This document shows, piece by piece, positions 1 to 10,990 of a DNA stretch of 64,000 nucleotides. A model generated the notes under the pieces. The model saw only the letters and a program-made list of their open reading frames with translations, made no database searches and was not told where the DNA came from. Every line of letters starts with the position of its first letter. Positions within the stretch are counted from its first letter, which is position 1. Source of the stretch: Adiantum capillus-veneris (Eukaryota > Streptophyta > Polypodiopsida > Polypodiales > Pteridaceae); contig CM043943.1 of NCBI GenBank assembly GCA_014529385.2, forward strand, positions 153,613,092 through 153,677,091. Reading direction: 5' to 3'. A program made the position numbers and the translations under genes.

Positions 1-445
1 GTGTGGTCGTTTACGTTTACTTTTGGCACCACAAACATGGGTAGAATCCAAACTTTTGTTTGCTTCTATCTAGCTGACAACACAATATCAAGAAAATATT
101 ATTACAGCTTGGAACTATCTTCAAATGACCAAGTCTGCAACTATACAAGCTTATTGCCTTAGGTTCTGGGATGAGTATCTCCGAACTGCCTCTTTCATAA
201 TGGTTTGTTTGGCCGAACAAATGGAGAGATTCTACTATGGCTTACCTTTTGAGTTGCAAAAGTATTGCCTCAAACAAAACTCTACATCTATTGAGGGGAT
301 GATGGGACATGCCAAAGACAAATACAATCTTCTGAGGGAATAGTTGACCTTTATAGAGGAGGAGCCTCTGACTAGAGCTACTCCTAGAGACAACAAGAGA
401 GATAAGAAACAACACAATGAGTTTGTGAAGAAGAAAAAGCAGAGC
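1..445 (+). pseudogene. Ty3/Gypsy gag fragment, plus strand
   Basis: Capsid-region remnant. The readable part (about 125-445) contains 'AYCLRFWDEYL', 'EQMERFYYGLPFEL' and 'YCLKQNS', followed by a basic KK/KR-rich tail. It aligns by eye with the minus-strand gag at 7820-8074 ('AYCERFWDSFL', 'EQIEQFCYEIPTEI', 'YCLEQNS'), so it belongs to a related Ty3 family but lies in the opposite direction. It has an in-frame stop near 343 and is cut off at about 443, where it joins LTR sequence directly. There is no start and no downstream protease, so it is a broken piece. Confidence 0.7.
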
Positions 446-738
446 CCCAAAAGTAGTAAACTCAAAAGAAACTTGATCTAAAAGCTGCCAGTAAAACTTA
501 GGAGTGCAAAAAATGGAATTTCCATACAGTGCTACCATGTCAACAGTCAACGCATTTTAGGGCCGTCTCTACAACCTGCCACGTCAGCAATGTGAATTGC
601 AGACATCCGTACAACAACTACGTCATCACTCGTTACTTATTATTTTTTAATGCTATACGTCCCTTTGGTCCCTCAGTAGTTGTCCATAAGTTGGAACCCG
701 ATTATTAGTTGGTCATGCCAGATCATCAATTTGTGACA
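443..738 (-). repeat. truncated 3' LTR of the chromovirus
   Basis: Aligns along its length with 9313-9619; for example both contain 'GCATTTTA', 'ACAACCTGCCAC', 'TTATTTTTTAATGCTA', 'TTATTAGTTGGTCATGCC' and end ATCAATTTGTGACA. The right end (738) matches the outer TGTCAC start of the element on the minus strand. About 290 bp of the LTR present at 9034-9312 is missing on the left. Confidence 0.75.
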
Positions 739-740
739 TA

Positions 741-752
741 CCCTCCTCTTTA
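741..752 (-). other. polypurine tract of the chromovirus
   Basis: The minus strand reads a purine run (TTAAAGAGGAGGG) immediately before the LTR start at 738. This is where plus-strand DNA synthesis would be primed and confirms the minus orientation. Confidence 0.65.
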
Positions 753-1300
753 AAGAATTGTAATCACCCTCGATTACGCCTGCAAAACAGACAGAGGCCA
801 TAAACCATCTCAACAGAAACTGCCTCTAAGTATCGACACACTAGACAAGACACATCTAGCACTTGCACAAAGATGGCAATCACATCACATCACAGGACAT
901 CACATGACAAATCAATTGTAGAAAAATTCATCCCAAATCTTAGACCATGACTACCAGTAATGTATTTAGTAAGTGCATCTAGATCCATCTCGTACCTCAC
1001 TGATACCCGATTAACTAATCCTTATTGCAATCATGGCTATAGAGATTTATGAGACTGAAATGTTGCAGTCATTTTGTCTTTTCAATTCTTGTACTCAAAC
1101 AAGTCACATGAGAGAGTACAAATCATTGATATTCAATTTCGGGAATTCCATTTCATAAAGTCATACAACAGAATACTGTCAGCAGATTAGTATCCTGAAA
1201 CCAAAATAAAAATCAGTGACTCTATTCAATCCAAGTAATCTATGACAAAGGAGAAAAGTGACTCCCCTCTTGTGCAATCCCTACTGATATGTGGGATATC
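753..1300. other. no gene seen; 3' untranslated part of the chromovirus
   Basis: Lies between the chromodomain and the polypurine tract. I see no open frame or family motif; position suggests element 3' noncoding sequence. Confidence 0.5.
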
Positions 1301-1369
1301 TCGGAGTAGACGTAGCTAAACCGAATGCTTCAAGTTAAAGTTCCAAAAATTGAGGAGTATCTACTAGGT

Positions 1370-2800
1370 CCTCCTCCATTCACTTCGCATCTAATGGAGG
1401 ATAGTTCTTGAATTTAACTAAGAACCGCGGAATCACTTTACCTTTCACTTTTCTTTCCTTGTGAACCAAAATATGTTCAAGAACGACTATCTCCTTGCTC
1501 TCTTTCACTTTGGGTTGCTCATCTAGCTCCCCATCAATTGACACCTCACCTTTAAAGACTCACATGGAATGCATTGTGAATCTTCCAAGTATCTGGTACC
1601 TTGAGTCAAAAGGGGACATCATTTATCTTTTATTTAATCTGGAAGGGGCCATAATACCTCATGCTAAGCTTTGGATAAAGCCACTCCTTTCCCTTTTGTT
1701 TTCTTAGGCGTGTCTTCTCAAAACGTAAGAGCACCCAATTGTTTCTTTAATTTCAAGTCGCGTCGTTGTTGATCTGTTGCCTTCTTATGTCGTATTTGAG
1801 ACTTCTCTAAAGCCTTGTGGACCTTCAAAAAAGTAATGTCCAAGTCCCTCGTGTAGTGGTCGGCTTCAAAAATCTAGTCTTTAGTGATGAGAAAGGGTGG
1901 AACCTTCTGAGCACCTTCAATTATCTCAAATGGCACCTTCCCTGTCGAAGAGTGAATCTTGTTATTGTAGGAAAATTTCACCAAAGACAAAAAAAGTCCC
2001 ATTGAGTCTTCAGATCAGAGATGTAAGACTTCAATAAATCCAAAACAACTGAATTTGCGATCTCAGATTGCCCATGTTTTTGCGGGTGGAATGATGACGA
2101 GAACTGCATTCGCAGCCCAATGTTCTCTCAAATAGCCCTCCAAAACAAACTCGTGAATCGGGGATCTCTGTCGGAGATGATTGTCTTAGGCATGCCATGT
2201 AACCGAAATATCTATGCAATGAACAATCTTGCTAAATGGTCCGGCTTGATTGTTTTCTTCACTGGAATGAAGTGAGCTTGCTTGCTAAATCTATCAATGA
2301 CAGTCCAAGTGCCATTGTGCCCACTATTTGTCTTTGGGAGATCAAAGATGAAATACATTGCAATACTTTCCAGGAGCGGGTGTTAATGGGTAAAGGTTGT
2401 AGTAATCCTTGTGTCTTATGCCTGTCAAACTTGACCTTTTGGTATACTAAAGAACTGCAAATGAAGTTGTCCACATCCTTCTTGAGTCTCGGCCAAAAGA
2501 AATAACGCTCCACCCCCTTCAAGGTGGTGTCGATGCCACGATGACCCATAAATGGTAGACTATGGCACTCTGTCAAAACCTTTTCCCTCAAAGGCTGTGT
2601 AACATACACCATTGTTTCCTTCATCAAGTAGCCATCCTGTATGGAATATCCTGGCACTATCTCCCCATTTTGTATCCGACTAAAAACATCGGTAAATTTT
2701 GGATCGGTGGCGTATTGATAAACCATATTCTCAAAGCTTCTGTGATGTATCATGGAAATAGTCAAACCAAGGGGCTTTTGAGACAATCCATCTGCCACTA
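1370..2800 (-). pseudogene. chromovirus integrase plus chromodomain
   Basis: Inserts element cDNA into the genome. The zinc-binding H2C2 region lies at about 2560-2470 (minus): 'CHSLPFMGHRG', 'YFFWPRLKKDV', then CSSLVYQ, where the second Cys of the CxxC pair is Tyr. The catalytic core follows in another frame at about 2220-2040 with 'IISDRDPRFTSLFW' and 'HPQKHGQSEIAN', containing one stop where a Trp codon is expected. At about 1480-1370 the minus strand reads 'EHILVHKERKVKGKVI' and 'FLVKFKNYPPLDAK*MEE', a chromodomain in which the second conserved Trp is a stop. The chromodomain normally steers integration to marked heterochromatin. Confidence 0.8.
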
Positions 2801-4305
2801 AGTTTTTATGTCCCTGGACACATGCAATCTGAAAGTGAAATTATGACAAGATGTCCCACCGCATCTGCTTTTTTGAAAGATTCTTCTGTGACAAGAAGTA
2901 GCGTAGACTCGGATGATCAATAAAGACCGTAAAATTGTCTCCGAGTAGATAATGTTGCCAATGTGTAAGAGCATGGACTCTACCAATAGCTCTTTCTCAT
3001 AAATCTATGCTACCAATTTTGGCCTTGAAAACATTGTGTTTTAATAAGCAATAACATGGCCTTCTTGCATCAAGACCACTCCCAGACTACGACTACAAGC
3101 ATCACAATATACTTCGAATGGATTTTGCAATTCTCGAAAAACCAACACTGGTCCAATAGTCAATTTTTCCTTAAGTGTTTGAAAAGCAGTCACCTCTGTC
3201 GATCCCCACAAAAAAGGGACTCCTTTCTGAGTCAATAAGTTCAAAGACCAAGCTATCTCTGCAAAATTCCGAATGAACCACCAGTACTAAAAAAAACAAG
3301 CCCAAAAATCTTCTAACTTCATGAACATTCTTCAAGTTAGGCCAATTGTAAATAGTCTCAATTTTGGCTAGGTCCATTTGTACTCCCGCTATTAAGACCA
3401 TGCGTCCCAAGACATGTATCTCCGATAAGAAAAACTCGCTCTTTTTGGCATTAATATAACCAATCTCTAATCACGGAATGCCTGAAAGACATGGAAAAGC
3501 TGGTGTTGGTGCTCTACTTCATTCTTGAAGAAAGCTATACTATCATCAAAGAAAGTGCCCACAAAAGATCGATGCTCTCAAAAAATCCTATCCATCATTT
3601 GGTTGAAAGTTGCTAGAGCATTGGTAAATCCAAAAGGCATCACCAAAAATTTGTATAAACCAAAGCTTGTCCGAAAGGCTGTCCTGGAGCGATTCTGATT
3701 TGATGATATCCACTTTTCAAATCAATCCTGTTGAAACAAGAGGATCCCTGAAGTCTGTCAAGAATATCATCGATCCTTGGAATCAAAAATTTATTCTTGA
3801 TGGTGATTTTATTGAGAGCTCTATAGTCAATGCCAAGATCCGTCTTTCTTTAGTACCAATAAAATCGGAGAATAGTAAGGTGAAGTACTAGGCTGGATGA
3901 GACCCTTTTCAAGAAGGTATTTCACTTGGTTCATGATTCTTCATTGTGGACTCAGCTAACACAGTCAGGTGGCCAGTTTGGTGGTGTGGTCCAGGAACTA
4001 AATCAATAGTGTGGTCCTTATGACGAGATGGAGGTAACTCGCCTGAAAGGCCTTCTGAGAAACAGTCAGCATGTGTGTGCAAAAATTCTTGTCGTTCTTT
4101 GTTCAATACAGACATATTTGTTCGTTGTTCATCATTCAATTCTTTTAAATAGATCTAGTAAACAAAAAGACGGGATTTCATTAATTTTGAAATGACCAAA
4201 GCCGATACAAGAGGGACAAACTACCCTTCAATTTTACTCAAGTATAATTTTCTTACCCTTCTTATTAGTCAAGGTCGCTTTCTTGGCCCGATAGTCAACC
4301 ACAAG
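2800..4305 (-). pseudogene. chromovirus reverse transcriptase and RNase H
   Basis: Copies element RNA to cDNA. The start reads 'HKDHTIDLVPG' (about 4030). The finger/palm region '[18 protein letters not shown]' (3850-3800) and '[10 protein letters not shown]' (about 3710) follow, and the active site 'FVGTFFDDSI' lies at about 3565-3535, so the catalytic DD is kept. The connection 'NVHEVRRFLGL' and RNase H start 'FEVYCDACSRSLGVVLMQEG' are at 3330-3060. The reading frame changes several times and contains stops. Confidence 0.85.
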
Positions 4306-5108
4306 TGTAACAGACTGCTGACATGTCGACCTACTGAATAACGGAGCTACCGGCCGAGGGGCCTAAACCCTAAGAAGAACAAGTAACAGAAGAAGTGTCA
4401 CAAAGTGATGACGTGGTTGCCCGAGAGCAGAAACCCTAACTCTAATTTTTGCCAGAAACCCTAACTGCTGAAACCCTAATTCTAGAAACCCTAACCCTAA
4501 AACTTGCAAACCCTAATTCTGAAAACCCTAACCCTAAAACCTACAAACCCTAATTCTAGAAACCCTAAGAAGAACAAGTAACAGAAGAAGAAGTCCTACC
4601 AACTTACAGGGACCCCGTCCGATGGGGCCCAAGTGACATAAAGGCATAAAAAATAAAGCAAAACACACTCAAAAGACTTTGCACATCAGAATATGATGAT
4701 GTGGCACCTATACGGACGTCCTGAAATTTGCGGCGGATTTTTAGGGAAATCCTGAAATTTTAGGAAAGTGATTTTTGGGGTCAGCTTTTCATATTTGATG
4801 CTTTTAGGCTTTGGGCCTTTAAATATGAGCCTTGGGGGCCCTCTCTGGCACTCTTCAACGCGCAGATTTCAGAGGAGGTGCTCCCCGACTGTTGTACTTT
4901 GCGAGTCAGCAATAATATAAAGAAATACCAAAAGGGACGCCAAGGTTTGGGGCCAAAACTCTCTGGGGTGGAATTCCGCCACTCCGTGTCACATGTCGTC
5001 TCTCTCTCTCTCTCTCAGTTCAGTTGTTATTGAACAATTGTTATCGAAGTGCTAAAAGTTTGTTCAGTCTGTTCTTTTCTATTGGCACGTGGTGCCCGTC
5101 TTGTGACA
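4306..5108 (+). repeat. 5' LTR of nested element, rich in AAACCCTAA
   Basis: Near-identical to 6335-7130. Between about 4365 and 4570 it has roughly a dozen AAACCCTAA/CCCTAA motifs with irregular spacers (plant telobox-like). It ends TGTGACA just before the PBS. A short CT run at 4998-5020 differs in length between the two LTRs. Confidence 0.85.
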
Positions 5109-5109
5109 A

Positions 5110-5121
5110 TGGTATCAGAGC
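5110..5121 (+). other. primer binding site, initiator tRNA-Met type
   Basis: TGGTATCAGAGC, one base after the LTR end, is the standard plant retrotransposon PBS complementary to the 3' end of initiator tRNA-Met. Confidence 0.85.
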
Positions 5122-5269
5122 ATCAGGCATGTGCTTTTCTGAAAGCATACCGGTCCCACAAAAGAGTAGACAGAGCTTTATTTGAGGTATCTTTGCCCTC
5201 CAACCCGGACTTATTAGCCACTCTCACCCTTACTTCATCGCGCATCAGGCATGCTCCCGTCTTCACCGT

Positions 5270-5700
5270 TCATGTCTTACATGGCATAAGCCATTAAGAT
5301 CACTTGCAAAATAAGGATCCCAGATTTGTTTTGAGCCATTGTTTTTCTCAGAAGCAGCCCCATGCAGATGTTGATGTCTATAGCTACCAAGCCGCACACT
5401 TCCAAGGACTTGGAAAGCTTTCAAGAAATTTTTTCCCGAAGTTATATGGTTTCTAACATCTTCCTTTGGAGTGCAACTTCTAGCTAGTGCGGTATCCTGA
5501 AATGCTTGCCATGGAAACCCTAGCAGATTATATCTTGAAATTTCTCGACATCTCTCAATAGATGTATCTTCTCGAGTTGATAACCTTGGAGGTTCAGTGT
5601 GACTGCTATCTCTTGGGACTACCATTGCCGCCAAAGAAACACTGTCTGTCCAAGAGCTGATGGACCATGCTGTGCTCGGCTACGACCTTACGGAATGAAC
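5270..5700 (+). pseudogene. decayed gag remnant of the nested element
   Basis: Plus-strand fragments in two frames: 'LPRTWKAFKKFFPE' then 'YPEMLAMETLADYILKFLDI' and 'CDCYLLGLPLPPKKH'. The same blocks occur on the minus strand at 9640-10060 ('PRTWQAFKKIFA', 'ETLADYDLKFLDI', 'CDCYVLGLPAP'). This identifies a Ty3-type capsid region. Several stops and a frameshift are present. Confidence 0.65.
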
Positions 5701-6322
5701 CTAACCCAAATTTTTGGTGCAGGTTTCAGGATGGAAAGTCAGTTGACTTTTCGAGCTTGGAATTTGGTTGTATGCTCGAACCTCCAAGCGACACAGACTG
5801 CATTCTGGGGAGCGTTTGGTTGTAGAGTCCTCTGAGCTCATGGCCCGGACCTTTTTAGGTTATTTGCGGGAGGAGTGACGAGGTAGTCATTGAGTAGCTT
5901 CATACCGTAGACTGTTTGTCTCGGGGGAGTGCTCAGCGGCGCTGTTTGTTGTGTCTTGTAACATGCATATGTAAGCATTTGTGTTACATTGTGATGTGCC
6001 AATTACTGAATATTCCTAATTGGATGAGATTGCCTGGGTATGTAATTTTAGTGCAGCAAGACACCCGTGGAAGATCAGTATGGTCTAGGTGTGATGGATA
6101 ATTTTACTACGCCGGAATATCAAGAGTTCCGATCTGGACAAAAGGAGAAGCTAAATCCTTGATCAAAACAGCCGGAAGGAGAGCTAACTCCTTGATCAAA
6201 AGAGCAGAAAGGAGAAGCTAACTCCTTAATAAAAAGAGCAAACTGATTGTCCCTCGGAAATTTTTGAGCTAACTTGAGTTGTTTTGCAGATATGTTGTAA
6301 TCGCGGACGATTACTCTCTTTC

Positions 6323-6334
6323 AAGAATGGGAGA
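6323..6334 (+). other. polypurine tract of nested element
   Basis: AAGAATGGGAGA directly abuts the 3' LTR start TGTAAC at 6335. Confidence 0.65.
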
Positions 6335-7130
6335 TGTAACAGACTGCTGACATGTCGACCTACTGAAGAACGGAGCTACCGGCCGAGGGGCCTAAACCCT
6401 AAGAAGAACAAGTAACAGAAGAAGTGTCACAAAGTGATGACGTGGTTGCCCGAGAGCAGAAACCCTAACTCTAATTTTTGCCCTAATTGCTAAAAACCTA
6501 ATTCTAGAAACCCTAACCCTAAAACTTGTAAACCCTAATTTTGGAAACCCTAACCCTAAAACCTACAAACCCTAATTCTAGAAACCCTAAGAAGAACAAG
6601 TAACAGAAGAAGAAGTCCTACCAACTTATGGGGACCCCGTCCGATGGGGCCCATTTGACATAAAGGCATTAAAAATAAAGCAGAACACACTCAAAAGACT
6701 TTGCACATCAGAATATGATGATGTGGCACCTGTACGGACGTCCTGAAATTTGCGGCGGATTTTTAGGGAAATCCCGAAATTTTAGGAAAGTGATTTTTTG
6801 GGGTCAGCTTTTCATATTTGATGCTTTTAGGCTTTGGGCCTTTAAATATGAGCCTTGGGGGCCCTCTTTGGCACTCTTCAGCGCCGCGCAAATTGCAGAG
6901 GAGGTGCTCCCCGACTGTTGTACTTAGCGAATCAACAATAATATAAAGAAATACCGAAAGGGGCGTCAAGGTTTGGGGCCAATACTCTCTGGGGTGGAAT
7001 TCTGCCACTCCGTGTCACATGTCGTCTCTCTCTCTCTCAGTTTAGTTGTTATTGAACAGTTGTTATTGAAGTGCTAAAATTCTGTTCAGTCTGCTCTTTT
7101 CTATTGGCACGTGGGGCCCGTCTTGTGACA
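6335..7130 (+). repeat. 3' LTR of nested element
   Basis: Direct copy of 4306-5108 with scattered substitutions and small indels. It keeps the AAACCCTAA-rich block (about 6394-6590) and ends CTTGTGACA. Confidence 0.85.
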
Positions 7131-7480
7131 ACGATATTGTTCTTGTGGGTACCAAAGGGATTTGTAGGAGGACGTCACACATCTAAAAGGCATGAAGTAA
7201 AAGTCCTTGTACCCTAAATACCCCTGACAATGCAAACGAAGTTTGCCAATGATAGGTGTAATGGCTACATCCCGTCCGAGCGCCGCTAGAACTGCCTCCA
7301 CTGGTAGCCTCATCTTGTCGAGCGTAATCTCAAGTCGAGCCGCCAATTTAGGTGAAATGAAGTTGGCCTTGGATTTTCCATCAAAGAAGATGAGGGCTTC
7401 CTGATCTTTTACTTTGCTCCATGGGCGGCAAAGTTCTGTACTTTCATCCATCTGGCTTGGGTCGATTCCCATGCAATCCG
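7131..7480 (-). pseudogene. chromovirus aspartic protease
   Basis: The minus strand reads 'EALIFFDGKSKANFISPKLA'. The pattern D-G-x-S-x-(A)-NFIS is that of Ty3 proteases, whose usual active site is DSGAS/DTGAS; here the residue after Asp is Gly-Lys, so the site looks damaged. It continues 'LRLHCQGYLGYKDFYFMPF'. The protein would cut the Gag-Pol polyprotein. It is separated from RT by the nested insertion at 7130. Confidence 0.7.
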
Positions 7481-7539
7481 GTACAGCCCTGTTTTCATCT
7501 TGCCTTTTCTGCCACGTTCTTTCATTGCTCTAGAAAAAT

Positions 7540-9016
7540 CAGGCCTGTCTTTAGTCTGTCCTCATTGTGCCTTTTTGAGGCACTTTGCGAAGATGTGCCC
7601 TTGCTGCCCGCAACCAAAACACTTCCCCTCTTTGAGATTGTCAGCTTTCTCTTCCGCAGTCAATCGGGATCGTGCATCTTTCTTTTTCTAGGAATTCTTC
7701 CTCTTTCTATTATTGTTGGTCAATGTCTGTCTAGTCTTCTGAGTCAAAGCTTCATTAGTGGGGTAGGTCAAATTACCCAAATGTATCAAGAATCCCTGTT
7801 TAGCATGTCCCATTAGTTGCTATATAAACTCAGAATTTTGTTCAAGGCAATAATCTCCAATCTCTGTAGGGATCTCGTAACAAAACTGCTCAATTTGTTC
7901 TTTGGAAGTGACCTTCTTAAACAACAAAGTTGGTAGAAAAGAATCCCAAAACCTCTCACAATATGCGTCCAAAATGTCACCCTCGGTCATCCGAAGATGG
8001 TTCCAAGCGGTTCTCACATCTTGTTCGTACTCCTGGGTTAACCAAGAACAAATAAAGAGCCGTTTGAACTTCAACCACTTGGTTGGGGCTTCTTTCCTTA
8101 GAAGAAGAGTGGACTACCATGTTCATACATTTTCTTTTAAAAATGATGCTGCCCTTCTGATCTTGGAGTGCTCTGAGTAATGCCCTCCGAAGAAGGCTAT
8201 ATCAAACTGTTGAATGAAATCCAAAGCCCTCAGAGCATCTCAAAATCCATAAAAGGATTCAACTTTCACTGACTATACATGTGATCGTCAGAGACGACTC
8301 CTTCGTAGAACTATCAAAAGCTGGTTGAAATCTGATCTTCTTTGCCTTTTTCTTGTTCTTTCCAAATCTTTACTTCTTGCTTCGCTTCTTGCCCTTTCTA
8401 TCCTCCTTGATCGAGTCGAAAGAGCAAGAGCTAGAAGAACTATCAGAAGAAGAGGAAGAAGAACTGGGTAGTCCTTCAAAATGCACATGCTTCTTCTGTG
8501 TTTGTGCTGATGCAAAAGAAGATCGACGGCCCAAGTAACCGGGGTAGTCAGTCCCCTTATTGAGCTTCTCAGCTTCTTCAACGGTCTCTTTGATGGCTTC
8601 TTCATGTCCAAAAGGTGATTGATTTGAGTCTGGACCACATCATGGAGTTCTTCTTCAATGAACATCCTCAGAGTAGGAGGTTTCTTGATTGCATGTTTGA
8701 TTGGTGTCTCGATAGCTTTCTTCCAATGGGTATGCACTTCAGCCATCGACTACCGGGTCAAAAATTTTGCATAATGTGGATCCTTGGCAAACTGAAGCAT
8801 CTGCTTTGTGCACTCGTTAACCTGCCGTCAATGTTGCATCTCCACGAATTCATACTGTGTGGGCCGGGGTGGCTCGTACTCATTCTCTGCTAAGTCGCTT
8901 GAATTTTTTGTATTGCCTCCCGCCTCAAGGGTGGCAGATAGAGTCATCTGATTCTCCTTGGAATCTAGAAGTGCAGCGAGAAGAAGGATCGGATTTTCCA
9001 ATAGAAAAGAAATCAA
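7540..9016 (-). pseudogene. chromovirus gag with CCHC zinc knuckle
   Basis: N-terminal region at 9016-8288 ('MISFLLENPILLLAALLDSK', then a helical region and a Ser/Glu-rich acidic stretch near 8480-8400 in a second frame). The capsid core is at about 8150-7820, with a 'FLKENVWTWW'-type motif and 'YCERFWDSFL'. The nucleocapsid knuckle at about 7635-7580 reads 'KCFGCGQQGHIFAKCLK', an intact CX2CX4HX4C. Frameshifts separate these parts. Confidence 0.8.
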
Positions 9017-9020
9017 CTGT

Positions 9021-9032
9021 GCTTTGATACCA
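9021..9032 (-). other. PBS of the chromovirus
   Basis: The minus strand reads TGGTATCAAAGC, one base off the initiator tRNA-Met PBS, next to the LTR edge at 9034. Confidence 0.7.
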
Positions 9033-9033
9033 C

Positions 9034-9619
9034 TATAACAAACTTGGACACCCCAAGTCTAGCATCTGTCGCGACACAATAGAGATTCACTTAAAATTCT
9101 TCATAATTAAAGAGTCAACAAGGCCATGCATTGTTCCGTGCCAAGAGAGATTGGCCCCAAATACTCGCGTCCCTTTTGGTATTTCTTTGTTTATTAATCT
9201 CAGCAAAGTACAACTCTCACGAGTGATCGATCTCAGACTCTGCATCCATATGCTCTAAGAAGTGGGACCCCCTTGGGATTATTTATTCTTACAAGGGATG
9301 CTAAAAGAAGATCCCCAAAAGTAGTAAGTTAAACAATAACTTGATTCAAAAGCTGCTAGTAGAACTCAGCAGCGCAAAAAGTAAAATTTTCTTACGATGT
9401 TGCCACGTCAATAGTCATCGCATTTTATGGTCATTCGTACAACCTGCCACATCAACATCATGAATCACGGGTGTTTGTACAACAGCCACGTTAACACTCT
9501 TTACGCATTATTTTTTAATGCTAGATGTCCCTTTGTCCCCTTGGCAGTTGTCTATAAGTTGGAACTAACTTATTAGTTGGTCATGCCACGTGGTCATGCC
9601 ACGTCATCAATTTGTGACA
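9034..9619 (-). repeat. 5' LTR of the chromovirus
   Basis: 586 bp. The minus strand starts TGTCACAAATTG (9619) and ends near AAGTTTGTTATA (9034), next to the PBS. It contains 'CCCTTTTGGTATTTCTTT', a block also seen in the LTRs at 10288-10990 and 11493-12175. At its outer edge (9620) gag sequence of another element resumes, so the chromovirus inserted into that element. Confidence 0.75.
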
Positions 9620-9624
9620 AACTA

Positions 9625-10070
9625 CAACATGGTCCATAAGCTCTCAAATAGTCGAAACAAGCCTCGATAGAAAGTGTTCATGTGGCGGTGCTGGTAGTCC
9701 CAATACATAGCAATCACACTAGACCTCCAAGGCTATTGGTTTGAGAAGAGACATCCGGTGAGAGATGTCCAAAAATTTCAAGTCGTAATCTGCTAGGGTT
9801 TCCGCAAGAATTTCAGGATACCCCATTCTGCCAGAATCTGCACTCCAAAGAAAGCTGTCAAAAAGTATTTAACTTTTGGCAAAAATTTTCTTGAAAGCTT
9901 GCCAAGTCCTCGGAGTGTGCGGCTTGGTAGCTATAGACATCCACCACTTCATGGCATTGCCTTTGAGAAAAACAGCAGCTCAAAAAATCTTTGATCCTTC
10001 TCTTGCAAGTGATCTTTATGGCTTATGCCAGAGCGGTGAAGACGAGAGCATGCCCGATGCGCGATGGAGT
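9625..10070 (-). pseudogene. Ty3 gag fragment (element A)
   Basis: The minus strand reads 'AAVFLKGNAMKWWMSIATK', 'PRTWQAFKKIFA', 'ETLADYDLKFLDI' and 'CDCYVLGLPAP', the typical Ty3 capsid domain. One frame change near 9870 and stops are visible. The fragment is cut at 9620 by the chromovirus LTR. Confidence 0.7.
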
Positions 10071-10274
10071 AGGGGTCCAGGGTTAGAACATTAAGATTCT
10101 TTAATCAAACTCCCTGTCGAACTTGGAAGCGCCATCTTTTTCAAGTGACTAATAAGTCCGAGGTTGGGATACAAAGTTTCTTCAAGAAAATTCCCTATAG
10201 AACATGGAAGCACCATCATACTCTGTCTGCTCTTTTGTAGGACTGGTATGATTTCAGAAAAGCATACGTATGAA

Positions 10275-10286
10275 GCTCTGATACCA
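10275..10286 (-). other. PBS of element A
   Basis: The minus strand reads TGGTATCAGAGC, an exact initiator tRNA-Met PBS, one base from the LTR at 10288. Confidence 0.75.
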
Positions 10287-10287
10287 C

Positions 10288-10990
10288 TGTAACGGGGAAG
10301 AGCAGCACATGCCGATGGAAAAGAACAGACTAAACAACTTTAAGCACTTCAAATAACAACTGAACTGAAAGAGATAGACAATGCATAAGACGGGGAGTGG
10401 CAGAGTTCCACTCCAGGAGATCACTGACCCAAACCTTGGCATCCCTTTTGGTATTTCTTTATATTTCTTGAACTCAGTACAATGTCGGTACTCACGTTCT
10501 GTACCGTTACCCAGAAGTGTGCCAGAGACTGAGCCCTTTGTAGATATTTAAAGGCACTTGGACTATGAAAAGAAGTTACATGAAAAGCTTCAATCTCAAA
10601 TGCATCTGGTCCCAAAAGCTAGCACCTAGAGCTGCCAACGCGAATTACAAAATCCCGTACACTTGCCATGTCAATAGTGTAAAACAGGAAATCCGTACAG
10701 TCGGCCATGTGGCACTTCAATGCAAAACACGAGCGTCCATACAATTGCTATTTCATCATGCTCCACACCAAGAAATAATGTGTGTGTGTGAGTGGGTCCT
10801 ACTTTATTTAATCTCTTTAGGTCACTTGGGCTCCATCAGACTGGGTCCCATAAGTTGGCAGGAAATTTTCTTTAAAAATAGGCCACTCGGAAAGACTTTT
10901 CAAGTTGGTGAAACTTCTTCTGTTGCTTCTAGGGTTTAGGCTCCTCGGCCGGGATTCTTCAGTGGCTGGACACGACAACATTTTGTGACA
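10288..10990 (-). repeat. 5' LTR of element A
   Basis: 703 bp bounded by TGTAAC (10288) and TTTTGTGACA (10990) in plus orientation, with a PBS inside its left edge. It shares the block 'CCCTTTTGGTATTTCTTT' with neighbouring LTRs. The partner LTR is not in view. The right edge abuts gag of element B, so A inserted into B. Confidence 0.6.

Larger units (their letters stand above)
4306..7130 (+). mobile_element. non-autonomous LTR retrotransposon nested in the chromovirus
   Basis: Two direct LTRs (4306-5108, 803 bp; 6335-7130, 796 bp), both starting TGTAACAGACTG and ending CTTGTGACA. A PBS matching initiator tRNA-Met (5110-5121) follows the first and a purine tract (6323-6334) precedes the second. 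The 1.2 kb interior has only a decayed gag piece and no pol, so it must borrow enzymes. Flanking 5-mers (ACAAG left, ACGAT right) match at 3 of 5 bases, a decayed target duplication. Reading across the flanks on the minus strand rejoins chromovirus protease-to-RT coding (the ...IV / VDYR... junction), which supports insertion into a chromovirus. Confidence 0.85.
443..9619 (-). mobile_element. Ty3/Gypsy chromovirus, minus strand, interrupted
   Basis: Order read on the minus strand: LTR (9034-9619), PBS (9021-9032), gag (9016-7540), protease (7480-7131), RT and RNase H (4305-2800), integrase (2798-1790), chromodomain (about 1480-1370), polypurine tract (752-741), partial LTR (738-443). The chromodomain after integrase places it among chromoviruses. 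A plus-strand non-autonomous LTR element (4306-7130) sits between protease and RT. Many stops and frameshifts make it inactive. Its left LTR keeps only about 296 bp and its outer part is replaced by an unrelated plus-strand gag piece, so a deletion or rearrangement followed insertion. Confidence 0.85.

Noticed and set aside
2236-2505. Plus-strand frames across the chromovirus pol
   Set aside because: They are shadows of the minus-strand integrase and have no motif.
4365-4575. Interstitial telomere repeat
   Set aside because: The CCCTAAA words are separated by irregular spacers and are part of an LTR present twice.
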